Assembly (NCBI GenBank): GCA_947367255.1 | Contig: CANBCZ010000018.1 | Coordinates: 1-39,085 of the forward strand | Length of the DNA: 39,085 bases | DNA from: an uncultured Alistipes sp. | GTDB lineage: Bacteria > Bacteroidota > Bacteroidia > Bacteroidales > Rikenellaceae | Direction of reading: 5' to 3' | In this document: one piece after another, positions 8,242-16,388 of the stretch | How the letters are laid out: every line of letters begins with the position of its first letter | How positions within the stretch are numbered: position 1 is the first letter of the stretch | Notes under the pieces: model-generated | The model's database searches: none | What the model saw: only the letters and a program-made list of their open reading frames with translations | What the model was told of the DNA's origin: nothing | Position numbers and translations under genes: made by a program

Positions 8242-10356
8242 TTATGAAATCTTAGAAAAATCTATATCCTGCTCGGTCGAGTAACGCGCCTTGAGCTCGC
8301 GGAGAGGATAGTGTTGAGGCTCTGCAAGTGCCGAATCTACCGAGAGCAGAGCCATTGCCGCCTGCTGTGCCACCTGCAGTATCTGATTGTCGAGTGTCGG
8401 GTTGGCAATCTTCAGACTGACAGCCTCGCCACTCTGCAGCGTACCGTTTATATCGCCCGCGCCGCGCAGTTGAAGGTCGAGCTCGGCAAGTCGAAAACCG
8501 TCGGTGGTCTCGCACATAGCCTCGAGGCGTGTTCTGGACTCCTTCGAGAGCTTCTCGTCGGACATCAGGATACAGTAGGACTGATTGGCACCACGACCCA
8601 CTCTGCCTCGCAGCTGGTGGAGCTGCGCAAGTCCGAAACGCTCTGCTGACTCGATAACCATCACCGTCGCATTCGGAACATCTACACCCACCTCGATAAC
8701 AGATGTGGCAACAAGGATATCCGCCTCGCCACACTTGAATTGACGCATAGACTCCTCCTTATCCTCGGGCTTCATCTTTCCGTGACACGCCGATACGCGA
8801 TACTTCGGCAGCGGAAAATCCTTCACAATAGTCTCAAAACCCTGTTCGAGGTTTGCATAGTCCGCCTTCTCCGACTCCTTGATAAGCGGATAGACGATAT
8901 ATATCTGGCGACCCTGAGCTATCTGCTCGCGCATAAATCCGAATAGGCGCAGGCGTGCCGAGTCGTAGTAGTGGAGCGTGCGAATAGGCTGACGACCCGG
9001 TGGCAGCTCGTCGATAACCGAGACATCCAAATCGCCATAGAGGGTCATAGCGAGCGTACGCGGTATAGGTGTTGCCGTCATTACAAGGATGTGCGGCGGA
9101 TTGTTGTTCTTTGTCCACAGGCGCGCCCTCTGCTCAACACCAAAGCGGTGCTGCTCGTCGATAACCACAAAGCCGAGATTTGAGAACTGCACTCGCTCCT
9201 CGAGCAGTGCGTGCGTGCCGACAAGGATATCTATCTCCCCTGCTGCAAGGGCTGCAAGGGTCTCTCGGCGCTCCTTAACCCTTGTTGTTCCCGTAAGTAC
9301 ACCTACGCGAAGACCGATATCGCCCACCATCTTTACTATTGTGGCGTAGTGCTGTCGTGCAAGAATCTCGGTTGGTGCCATCATACACGCCTGATAGCCG
9401 TTATCTACGGCAAGTATCATTGAGAGCAGTGCCACAACGGTCTTTCCGCTACCCACATCGCCCTGCAGAAGGCGGTTCATCTGACAGCCCGAGACAGTAT
9501 CGGTGCGAATCTCCTTGATAACCCTCTTCTGAGCACCTGTCAGCGGGAATGGCAGACGGGTGTTGTAGAAGGTGTTGAAGTAGTTGCCCACACGACCAAA
9601 GTGAAAGCCCGCGTGTGCCTCTGTGCGCGCCGAGCGTCGCGACTGTATGTTGAGCTGTATGCCGAACAGCTCGTCGAACTTAAGACGATACTGTGCCTGC
9701 TTGAGCATTATTGCCGACTGTGGAATGTGGATGTTGTAGAGTGCCTCCTCAAGCGAGATAAGACCATACTTATTTCGCAGATAGTCAGGCATATAGTCCT
9801 CAATCTCACCCTTCACATTCTCCCAAATTTTGGAGATAATGTTGTACATTCCCTTTGTGCCGAGCGCCGATGAGAGCTTCTCGGTTGTAGAGTATATGCC
9901 CTGCATCGAGCACTGCACCTTGCGGGTTGCAGCTACCTCAACAGCCTCCACCTCGGGATGTACTAAACTGAGCTCGCTGCGGAAGAATGACGGACGACCG
10001 AAGATAAGATACTCGCGACCCAGCTCAAACTTATTTTCAATCCACTTTATACCACGAAACCAGATAAGCTCAGCCCTACCCGTATTGTCAGATACATAGA
10101 CCACAAATCGCTGATTGCGACCCTCGCCAAAGAAGTTTTTGCCCGTTACACGACCACGAATTTGGATATAGCCGCTCTGTGTATTTGCCTCATTCAGTTC
10201 GCCGATTTTATAGACCTTTGTGCGGTCGATATATCGGAACGGGAAGTGGTAGAGCATATCGCGCACGGTATGCACACCAATCTCCTTTCCGAGCAACTTG
10301 GCACGCACCTCTCCCACACCGGAGACAAACTTTATGCTATTATCCAACGGATTCAT
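8242..10356 (-). CDS. recG: ATP-dependent DNA helicase RecG
   Basis: RecG remodels stalled replication forks and Holliday junctions. The 704-residue length is usual for the family. The N-terminal wedge/OB region (about 1-160) includes FVSGVGEVRAKLL and an OB-type QIRGRVTGKNF. The superfamily 2 motor follows: Walker A GDVGSGKT (299-306), APTE (327-330), the Walker B variant DEQH (400-403), MTATPIPRT (426-434), TSVIEVGVDVP and QLRGRVGRG (581-589). The C-terminal RecG hallmark appears as RGAGDINGTLQSG, with Ala where Pro is more usual. The ATG at 10356 fits the family N-terminus. A promoter element ends only 4 bases before it, so the message may be leaderless. Confidence 0.97.
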   Translation of the reverse strand: MNPLDNSIKFVSGVGEVRAKLLGKEIGVHTVRDMLYHFPFRYIDRTKVYKIGELNEANTQSGYIQIRGRVTGKNFFGEGRNQRFVVYVSDNTGRAELIWFRGIKWIENKFELGREYLIFGRPSFFRSELSLVHPEVEAVEVAATRKVQCSMQGIYSTTEKLSSALGTKGMYNIISKIWENVKGEIEDYMPDYLRNKYGLISLEEALYNIHIPQSAIMLKQAQYRLKFDELFGIQLNIQSRRSARTEAHAGFHFGRVGNYFNTFYNTRLPFPLTGAQKRVIKEIRTDTVSGCQMNRLLQGDVGSGKTVVALLSMILAVDNGYQACMMAPTEILARQHYATIVKMVGDIGLRVGVLTGTTRVKERRETLAALAAGEIDILVGTHALLEERVQFSNLGFVVIDEQHRFGVEQRARLWTKNNNPPHILVMTATPIPRTLAMTLYGDLDVSVIDELPPGRQPIRTLHYYDSARLRLFGFMREQIAQGRQIYIVYPLIKESEKADYANLEQGFETIVKDFPLPKYRVSACHGKMKPEDKEESMRQFKCGEADILVATSVIEVGVDVPNATVMVIESAERFGLAQLHQLRGRVGRGANQSYCILMSDEKLSKESRTRLEAMCETTDGFRLAELDLQLRGAGDINGTLQSGEAVSLKIANPTLDNQILQVAQQAAMALLSVDSALAEPQHYPLRELKARYSTEQDIDFSKIS

Positions 10357-10360
10357 AGTA

Positions 10361-10368
10361 CAAATTTA
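10361..10368 (-). promoter_or_regulatory. -7 promoter element for recG, very close to the start codon
   Basis: On the minus strand TAAATTTG matches TAnnTTTG and is separated from the recG ATG by only 4 bases (TACT). Transcription would start at or next to the ATG. Confidence 0.5.
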
Positions 10369-10380
10369 GTAAAAATTACC

Positions 10381-10388
10381 TATTTTTG
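10381..10388 (+). promoter_or_regulatory. -7 promoter element for ispG
   Basis: TATTTTTG matches TAnnTTTG and ends 22 bases before the ispG ATG. It lies back to back with the recG element in a 54-base intergenic region. Confidence 0.6.
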
Positions 10389-10410
10389 TAGTCATAACAG
10401 AGCTTTTGCT

Positions 10411-11892
10411 ATGAATTTGACAAAATTTTCTCGTCGAGAGAGCCTTGAGGTGGCTATCGGTTCGACCAAAATTGGTGGTAACAACCCCATTGCCGTACAA
10501 TCTATGACCAACACTGCAACGGCAGATGTCGCCGCATCTGTTGCGCAGATTGAGCGCATTGCCGATGCCGGTGCGCCGATTGTCCGCCTGACTGCACAGG
10601 GTATAAAGGAGGGTGAGGCATTTGCAGATATTATGCCTGCACTGCGTGGTGACGGCTATCAAACAGCCATTGTTGCCGATATTCACTTTGTGCCGCAGAT
10701 TGCATCCATCGCTGCCGACTATGTCGATAAGGTGCGCATAAATCCAGGCAACTACCGAACAGATAACGGTGAACTTGAGGCGCTAATCGAAAAGTGTCGC
10801 AAGCGTGGCGTGGCACTGCGCATAGGCGTAAACCACGGCTCGTTGGCGCGCCATATTGTCGATAGCTACGGTGACACTCCGCAGGGTATGGTTGCCTCAG
10901 CTATGGAGTTCCTGCATCGTTGTCGCGCAGCAGAGTTTGATCAGGTGGTGGTCTCTATGAAGTCGTCGAACACCCGCGTAATGGTGCACGCCTATCGTCT
11001 GCTTGTCGAGGCTATGGAGGCGGAGGGTATGCACTATCCGATACATCTCGGCGTAACAGAGGCGGGAAATGGTCTTGAGGGTCGCATAAAAAGCGCCGTA
11101 GGCATCGGTGCGCTGCTTGCCGACGGTATTGGCGACACTATTCGAGTATCGCTCACAGAGGCACCTGAGAATGAGGTTCCTGTGGCTGCTATGCTTGTAG
11201 AGCACTTTGCAGATCGTGCGGGAGAGTTTGCTGTTTCCCACCCCGAGCGCTACAGCCCGACAGAGTATCGTCGTCGCTCGGATATCCAGACACCGATAAT
11301 TCATAGCGAGGTTACAGACGAATTTTTGGTTATCGACTCTCTGTCGCAAAACCCGACAGCCGAGTGGAGAGCCGCAATTCTGAACCTCGAGAACGAGAAG
11401 CAGCCTGTTGTTATCCGCCGCCGATATGAGGGTAGTGCGGAGCTGGTGGCTGTTTGTGCCGCTGCCGATATTGGTCAGCTGCTACTCGACGGACTTGCTG
11501 ACGGAGTGTGGATTGATGCACCACAATTGAGTGAGCAGGAGCTGACAGATATAGAGCTCAATATCTTGCAGGCATCGCGCGTAAGAATTTCACATACAGA
11601 GTATATCGCCTGTCCGAGCTGCGGTCGTACGCTCTACGATATAGAGGGTACACTTGCACAAATCAAGGCGAAGACCTCACACCTTAAGGGTCTTAAAATC
11701 GGCGTTATGGGCTGTATTGTAAATGGTCCGGGCGAGATGGCGGATGCCGACTACGGATATGTCGGTGCTGCAGCGGGAAAGATTACCCTCTACAAGGGTC
11801 GCGAGGTTGTCTGCCGAAATATCCCGCAGGAGCAGGCTCTGGACCGACTTATCGAGATTATCAAAGAGAACGGAGATTGGACAGAATGTTAA
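10411..11892 (+). CDS. ispG: 4-hydroxy-3-methylbut-2-enyl diphosphate synthase (IspG/GcpE), compact three-domain form
   Basis: IspG performs the penultimate step of the MEP isoprenoid pathway, reducing MEcPP to HMBPP with a 4Fe-4S cluster. The open frame extends upstream, but the ATG at 10411 gives the family start (MNLTKFSRRES, then NPIAVQSMTNT). Residues 1-260 are the TIM barrel (VADIHF, VRINPGN, RIGVNHGS, HLGVTEAG). Residues about 265-395 are the extra domain found in Bacteroidetes, chlamydial and plant enzymes. The C-terminal domain has CPSCGRTL (Cys 401, 404), GCIVNGPGE (Cys 435) and Glu 442. At 493 residues it is shorter than the roughly 600 I recall for other Bacteroidetes, with the loss in the inserted domain. 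The WbqC-family gene follows after 9 bases. Confidence 0.95.
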   Translation: MNLTKFSRRESLEVAIGSTKIGGNNPIAVQSMTNTATADVAASVAQIERIADAGAPIVRLTAQGIKEGEAFADIMPALRGDGYQTAIVADIHFVPQIASIAADYVDKVRINPGNYRTDNGELEALIEKCRKRGVALRIGVNHGSLARHIVDSYGDTPQGMVASAMEFLHRCRAAEFDQVVVSMKSSNTRVMVHAYRLLVEAMEAEGMHYPIHLGVTEAGNGLEGRIKSAVGIGALLADGIGDTIRVSLTEAPENEVPVAAMLVEHFADRAGEFAVSHPERYSPTEYRRRSDIQTPIIHSEVTDEFLVIDSLSQNPTAEWRAAILNLENEKQPVVIRRRYEGSAELVAVCAAADIGQLLLDGLADGVWIDAPQLSEQELTDIELNILQASRVRISHTEYIACPSCGRTLYDIEGTLAQIKAKTSHLKGLKIGVMGCIVNGPGEMADADYGYVGAAAGKITLYKGREVVCRNIPQEQALDRLIEIIKENGDWTEC

Positions 11893-11901
11893 TCTAATAG
11901 A

Positions 11902-12495
11902 ATGCTAATATTACCAGCTACATATTTGCCTGATATAGAGTATATTACTCGCCTGCTTGCTGCAGGTGACGACCATATTATCGACTGCGGCGAGCACTAC
12001 ATAAAGCGCTCGGTACGAAACCGTACACGCATTATGACGGCAAACGGAGTGCTTGAGCTGACCGTTCCCGTAGTCAAAGCCAACCACCCGCGAACAGCGA
12101 TGCACAAGATGCAGATAGACTACTCAAAACCGTGGCAACACCAACATTGGGTGGCAATTGAGTCGGCATATCGCTCCTCGGCATACTTCGACTTTATCGC
12201 CGAGCGCCTCCGTCCATTCTACACCGAGAATTACACCTCTCTCGTGGAGTTCAACCTCGCTATACTGACAACTCTGCTCGCCTTTCTGGGCTATACAAAA
12301 CCCCTAAAGACCACCACAGAGTATGTCGTAGCTACCGAAAACGATGTCGATCTGCGCCCAAAACACCGCACTACAGAGTTCTCGACACCGCACTACTTTC
12401 AGCTCTTCTCCGACCGCCTCCCCTTTGCCGAAAATCTCTCGATTCTCGACCTGCTGATGTCCGAGGGAGACTATGCTGTCAGCCTGCTGAAATAG
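11902..12495 (+). CDS. WbqC-family protein
   Basis: The protein has 197 residues and no signal peptide. It shows WbqC-family features: the start LILPATYLPDIEYI, KRSVRNRTRI, ELTVPV, SKPWQHQHW, SAYFDF and the conserved end YFQLFSDRLPFAENLSILDLL. The WbqC name comes from O-antigen gene clusters, and an acyl- or aminotransferase-like role has been proposed, but the function is not well established. No sugar-biosynthesis genes are nearby. It starts 9 bases after ispG and shares its mRNA. In Bacteroidetes the family often sits near signal peptidase or housekeeping genes. Confidence 0.85.
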   Translation: MLILPATYLPDIEYITRLLAAGDDHIIDCGEHYIKRSVRNRTRIMTANGVLELTVPVVKANHPRTAMHKMQIDYSKPWQHQHWVAIESAYRSSAYFDFIAERLRPFYTENYTSLVEFNLAILTTLLAFLGYTKPLKTTTEYVVATENDVDLRPKHRTTEFSTPHYFQLFSDRLPFAENLSILDLLMSEGDYAVSLLK

Positions 12496-12514
12496 AGTCG
12501 TTATAAAATAGTTC

Positions 12515-12556
12515 AAAAAAGAGTGTGTCCGTATTACGAACACACTCAAACTTTTG
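12515..12556. terminator. Bidirectional terminator between the WbqC-family gene and the DUF4954 gene
   Basis: The stem GAGTGTGT/ACACACTC (12521-12528 with 12540-12547) has a further inner CGTA/TACG pairing. It is flanked by an A6 run on the left and ACTTTT on the right, so it serves the two convergent genes. Confidence 0.8.
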
Positions 12557-12570
12557 ATATCCCTACCGGT

Positions 12571-14244
12571 TTACAACCCATGCACGGCAGAAAAGTCGGC
12601 TAAAATCTCGTCTGTCTCGGTGCTGTCGATGCCGTAGCCGATGCTCATTGCTTGTGAGATGTCGGCTGCGCGGTCTGCATCGGTAATCTTTCGCAGGGCT
12701 GCGTGTGCCTCCTCTGCGGCGGCAAGGTCCCTCTTTGTAAACTCCCTGCCCAGATATGCCAGAGCCCAACCACGCGCTTTATCCTCATAGCAAAAGTTAA
12801 AGTCGGACAATGCCACATTGAGCGACCTTATATCGATAAAATTATCTAAGATATCGTCCAGAGCCTCCTTGCTTATATATTGTCCTGCAATATCCACCCA
12901 CTTTGAGGCAGTGGTGGCTGCACCCTTACCCGCCTTAATCATTGCACCGATTGCTGCGGTAAGATAGAGATGATAGAGCGCCACACCACGCTGGGCAACA
13001 GATCGTTTGATGACACAATTGTTGTAGTGTAGCAGTTCTGCGTCGGGATTTTCGGCAAGAAGGGTATCCAAAATCGCTATTGCATCCGCAACCTTTCCGG
13101 CAAGCACGGGGTTGTACTCCTCGTAATTGACAATATCATAACCAATCTTTCTCTTATCGCGCTTAGCCCACTTTTCCACATCACGCACCGTACCATAGCT
13201 GCGCAGTGCAAAGGCAGGCATAAGGTAGCTTACGCCGTCATTTTCGATAAGGTAACTATATGGCAGCAGCGAGGTGTCGTGGTGCTTTGTGTGGCGACCG
13301 ATAACCGTTGTAAACTCTCCCTCGGCAGCCGGCGCCATAACATATCCGCCACTTGCGAACTTCGTTCCGCGACGGTGTACTGCCTGATGTATAGCTCCAC
13401 TCTTGAAGAGATGGTTGCTCTGGTTTGTACCGCTACCGGCGTTGAAGAAGGAGAATATGCCGGCAATAAGCAGTGACGACTTGTGGTGCGAGACGGTATA
13501 AGGTCCCGCAAAAATAGAGCACGCCTCGCCATTTTCGAGGTGTGAAGAGGCAAAAATCAACGAATCAACGGCTGTAAAACCATTTGAAATAAGACAATCT
13601 TCGCCAATAAAAACGCGCTCCAAGATGGCTCCACGGTCGATTTTCGAGTTATCGACAGCAATAAAATCCTTCGCCTTGACATCTATGCCGATATATGCGC
13701 CGTCAAGCAGTGTTCCATTCTCCAGCAGCGATGCTCCCTCGATGGTCACCCCCTTGCCAATATTCACTTCGCGGACAAAACGGGCACCCAAAATGGTACT
13801 GTTTTCGCCGACAACACCCATCACGCTGCGCTGTGACTCGGCGTATTCTGCAATCTGGTCTGAGATCTTTTGAATAAGCTCCTTGCGGTGACGATACATC
13901 GCAACGATATATGCACATTGAGCCGTAAGTTCGTTGTATATAGCAACGCTTCGTCCGCCATTTTCGTTTACAGCCGCCACCTCAACTCCATTGCCGAATG
14001 TTGAGCTATGGCGGGTTTCAAGTCGCAGAGTATCAAGAATTTTCGCACCCTGACAGAGGTGGTAGTTGCAGATTGTAGAGCCACGAAGGGTAACATCTGC
14101 CTCTATCTCTACACGACCCTCGAAGCGGCATCTTTCAATATTGTCAATAGCGAAATTATCGGCAACAAATATATTCCGCCAACTCTCGGCACTACAGCCC
14201 TGAGATTTCAAGGTCAAAATCTCATTTTCGGTCAAATTTCTCAT
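12571..14244 (-). CDS. DUF4954-family protein with left-handed beta-helix (hexapeptide) repeats
   Basis: The start at 14244 (MRNLTENEIL) is chosen because it overlaps the trmH stop as ATGA and begins with the family sequence; the frame itself is open to 14343. The product is 557 residues. The N-terminal half has hexapeptide-type turns (VEIEADVTLRGSTI, SVMGVVGENSTILGARF, VNIGKGVTIEGASLLENG, YIGIDVKAKDFIAVD) that form a left-handed beta-helix as in nucleotide-sugar acyl- or nucleotidyltransferases. The middle is the conserved HHKSSLLIAGIFSFFNAGSGTNQSNH region, and the rest is helical. DUF4954 is common in Bacteroidetes and has no known function. I infer a sugar- or nucleotide-related enzyme. 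It has no signal peptide and is likely cytoplasmic. Confidence 0.85.
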   Translation of the reverse strand: MRNLTENEILTLKSQGCSAESWRNIFVADNFAIDNIERCRFEGRVEIEADVTLRGSTICNYHLCQGAKILDTLRLETRHSSTFGNGVEVAAVNENGGRSVAIYNELTAQCAYIVAMYRHRKELIQKISDQIAEYAESQRSVMGVVGENSTILGARFVREVNIGKGVTIEGASLLENGTLLDGAYIGIDVKAKDFIAVDNSKIDRGAILERVFIGEDCLISNGFTAVDSLIFASSHLENGEACSIFAGPYTVSHHKSSLLIAGIFSFFNAGSGTNQSNHLFKSGAIHQAVHRRGTKFASGGYVMAPAAEGEFTTVIGRHTKHHDTSLLPYSYLIENDGVSYLMPAFALRSYGTVRDVEKWAKRDKRKIGYDIVNYEEYNPVLAGKVADAIAILDTLLAENPDAELLHYNNCVIKRSVAQRGVALYHLYLTAAIGAMIKAGKGAATTASKWVDIAGQYISKEALDDILDNFIDIRSLNVALSDFNFCYEDKARGWALAYLGREFTKRDLAAAEEAHAALRKITDADRAADISQAMSIGYGIDSTETDEILADFSAVHGL

Positions 14245-14933
14245 AGAAAACCTCCTCTCTTGAGTAACGGCTTGGCATCCTTGACTGTCTCCACCAGCCA
14301 CTTGTAGAGTGTCTTTGTCTGCTGCTCGTCGGTCAGCTGCCACCCCTCAACCTCGTGGCGCATACGCTCCGAGAGCATATAGACAATAATTGCTGCGCAG
14401 GCACTTACATTGAGACTCTCGACCATTCCGCACATCGGTATTCGCAAAAACTCGTCCGCCGCAGCCATCACCTCGTCAGAGATACCGGTCTTCTCGGTGC
14501 CCATAACAATTGCGAACTTACCCTTTGTGACATCAAAACTCTCGGGGGTGCAGCTCTCGCGGTGTGGCGTAGTGGCGATAATACGATATCCCTCACTCTT
14601 CAGGTGCGCAAGTGCATCGGCTGTTGAGGCGTGGTGGTGGATATCTATCCACTTGTCCGTTCCGCGAACAATATCGACATTCGGGTTGAACTTGCAGAGG
14701 GTCTGCACCGTATGCAGATTCTGCACACCGAACGCCTCACAATGGCGCACAAGTGCGCTGGCATTCTGCGGATGGAACATATTTTCAGCAAGCAGTGTCA
14801 TATAATCCGTGCGATTTTCGAGGGCGCGACGAAGTGTCGCCAATCGCTCGGGTAGCATAAATTGTGCAAGATAGTCAATTCGCTCTCTGCACTGCTCGGT
14901 GGTGAGATTATTTTCGATATTTGTCATCGTCAT
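14241..14933 (-). CDS. TrmH/SpoU-family RNA 2'-O-methyltransferase
   Basis: This SPOUT-class methyltransferase probably modifies tRNA at a ribose 2'-OH (TrmH-like, Gm18). The three SpoU motifs are visible: NASALVRHCEAFGVQNLH near residue 45 (with the conserved N..A..R), FAIVMGTEKTGIS, and IPMCGMVESLNVSACAAI, which forms the trefoil-knot SAM site. The product is about 230 residues. The frame opens at a TTG (14936), but ATG codons lie at 14933 and 14927; I chose 14933. Any of these overlaps the end of rsgA. Its stop overlaps the next start as ATGA, so translation is probably coupled. Confidence 0.9.
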   Translation of the reverse strand: MTMTNIENNLTTEQCRERIDYLAQFMLPERLATLRRALENRTDYMTLLAENMFHPQNASALVRHCEAFGVQNLHTVQTLCKFNPNVDIVRGTDKWIDIHHHASTADALAHLKSEGYRIIATTPHRESCTPESFDVTKGKFAIVMGTEKTGISDEVMAAADEFLRIPMCGMVESLNVSACAAIIVYMLSERMRHEVEGWQLTDEQQTKTLYKWLVETVKDAKPLLKRGGFL

Positions 14934-15828
14934 CAAGAATTTTGAGGTAGCTCTCGTAGCGAGAGTATGAAATTCGACCCTCCTTTACCGCCTCCACTAC
15001 AGCACAACCCGGCTCGTGGGTGTGTGTGCAGTTGTAGAAACGACACTCGCCCGCTGTTGCAATCATCTCGGGGAAGTAGTGCCACAGCTCCTTGTCGTCA
15101 ATCTCGATAAGTCCGAAGCCCTTGATGCCCGGGGTGTCGATTATGTAGCCGTTATTGCCTATCGGATACATTGTCGAGAAGGTTGTAGTGTGCTTTCCCT
15201 TGTGAAAACTCTCGGATATCTCGCCGGTGCGGATGTCGAGCGTAGGGTCTATCTTTCCGACAAGTGTCGATTTGCCGACGCCCGAGTTACCCGATATAAG
15301 AGTCACATTGCCGTCGAGCATACTCTTAACACGCTCAATACCAATGCTTTCGGTTGCCGATATATCGATAACCTCGTAACCGGCACTCTCGTATATCTCA
15401 TGGAACTGAGCCACCGCCTCGGGGCTCTCTGCAAGCAGGTCAATCTTTGCCAGCAGAATGGTCGCAGGGACTTTATATGCCTCGCAGGTAATCAGAAAGC
15501 GGTCCACAAATTCGAGTGCCGTAACGGGCTCAATAAGTGTCACCACAATCATTGCGCGGTCGATATTTGCCGCGATAATGTGCGACTCCTTCGAGAGGTT
15601 TGAGGCACGACGGATGATGTAGTTGCGGCGCGGAACAATGTCGTAGATTACCCACTCCCCATTCTGGTCGCTCTGGCAACGGACAATATCTCCGACAACG
15701 ACAGGATTTGTCGAGCGTACACCCTTCAGACGAAGTTTGCCACGAATACGGCAGTTGATGCGCTCACTGCCATTCAGAACCTCATACCAGCTGCCTGTGG
15801 CACGAATTACAAGACCCTCTGCTGTCAT
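14908..15828 (-). CDS. rsgA: Ribosome small-subunit-dependent GTPase A (RsgA/YjeQ)
   Basis: RsgA is a circularly permuted GTPase that acts in late 30S maturation. The 306 residues hold an OB-fold (about 1-75), then the permuted G motifs: G4 as AKID (127-130), G5 around SATE, G1 GNSGVGKS (180-187), the G2 region HTTTFSTM, and G3 DTPGIKGFG. The C-terminal zinc-binding part has CRFYNCTHTHEPGC. The first residue of G4 is Ala instead of the usual Asn of NKxD; I recall B. subtilis having Thr there, so this position tolerates change. Its ATG overlaps the stop of the upstream cvpA-like gene by one base (TAATG), and its end overlaps trmH. Confidence 0.96.
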   Translation of the reverse strand: MTAEGLVIRATGSWYEVLNGSERINCRIRGKLRLKGVRSTNPVVVGDIVRCQSDQNGEWVIYDIVPRRNYIIRRASNLSKESHIIAANIDRAMIVVTLIEPVTALEFVDRFLITCEAYKVPATILLAKIDLLAESPEAVAQFHEIYESAGYEVIDISATESIGIERVKSMLDGNVTLISGNSGVGKSTLVGKIDPTLDIRTGEISESFHKGKHTTTFSTMYPIGNNGYIIDTPGIKGFGLIEIDDKELWHYFPEMIATAGECRFYNCTHTHEPGCAVVEAVKEGRISYSRYESYLKILDDDDKYRK

Positions 15829-16313
15829 TATTTAGCCTCCTCTGTAAATGTGTTAAACCACTCCAGCGCCGTGCCCGACAGGGAAGAGACCATACCGAAA
15901 CTCTTCGACTCCTCGAAGTGGCGCGCCTCAACAATTTGGAAATTGTTGTTCAGACGCTCGAATGTGACAAAAACAACGCTCAGCAGCAGCAGATATTTCA
16001 GCTCCGACAGCACCACACCAAGCAGTGCATTTACCGAGCCTAAACCCAGCGCAGAGAAGAGTTTCGAGAGGATTTGTCCCAATAGTGAGGCAACTATTGT
16101 TGCGACAATAAAGGTGATAATAAAACCCAATACCTTTGAGTATGCAGGGTCCAGATTGAGCATCTGACCGACACTCTCTCCATAACCTATAGCGAGCATA
16201 ATTCCACCAACAATACTGAGCAGCGAAAAGAGCTGTGAGATAAAGCCTTTTCGTGCTCCTGCAATGGCTGCAAGGACCAGAATTATGATAGTAATGATGT
16301 CAAAAATGTTCAT
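15828..16313 (-). CDS. CvpA-family membrane protein
   Basis: The 161-residue protein starts at the ATG at 16313 (MNIFDIITIIILV); the longer frame to 16334 adds only poor sequence. It has a CvpA-like layout: four hydrophobic segments at about 3-20, 27-45, 60-87 and 98-118, with the loop GARKGFISQLFSLLSIVGG, and a soluble C-terminal tail. CvpA is linked to colicin V production and envelope homeostasis in E. coli, and its role elsewhere is unclear. It heads a four-gene overlapping chain with rsgA, trmH and the DUF4954 gene. Confidence 0.85.
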   Translation of the reverse strand: MNIFDIITIIILVLAAIAGARKGFISQLFSLLSIVGGIMLAIGYGESVGQMLNLDPAYSKVLGFIITFIVATIVASLLGQILSKLFSALGLGSVNALLGVVLSELKYLLLLSVVFVTFERLNNNFQIVEARHFEESKSFGMVSSLSGTALEWFNTFTEEAK

Positions 16314-16333
16314 AATATGTCTATTTAACAGCA

Positions 16334-16341
16334 CGAAGTTA
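16334..16341 (-). promoter_or_regulatory. Possible -7 element for the cvpA-rsgA-trmH-DUF4954 operon
   Basis: On the minus strand TAACTTCG is one base from TAnnTTTG and lies 20 bases before the cvpA-like ATG. It is a weak match. Confidence 0.3.
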
Positions 16342-16362
16342 GTATTTTTTTCAACAATTTCC

Positions 16363-16370
16363 TACCTTTG
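16363..16370 (+). promoter_or_regulatory. -7 promoter element for the GH2-like gene
   Basis: TACCTTTG matches TAnnTTTG exactly and ends 18 bases before the ATG at 16389. Confidence 0.6.
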
Positions 16371-16388
16371 TGACAAATTAACACTGTT

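Noticed and set aside
10162..10410. N-terminal extension of the ispG frame
   Set aside because: It runs antisense through the recG start and both promoters; the ATG at 10411 gives the family start.
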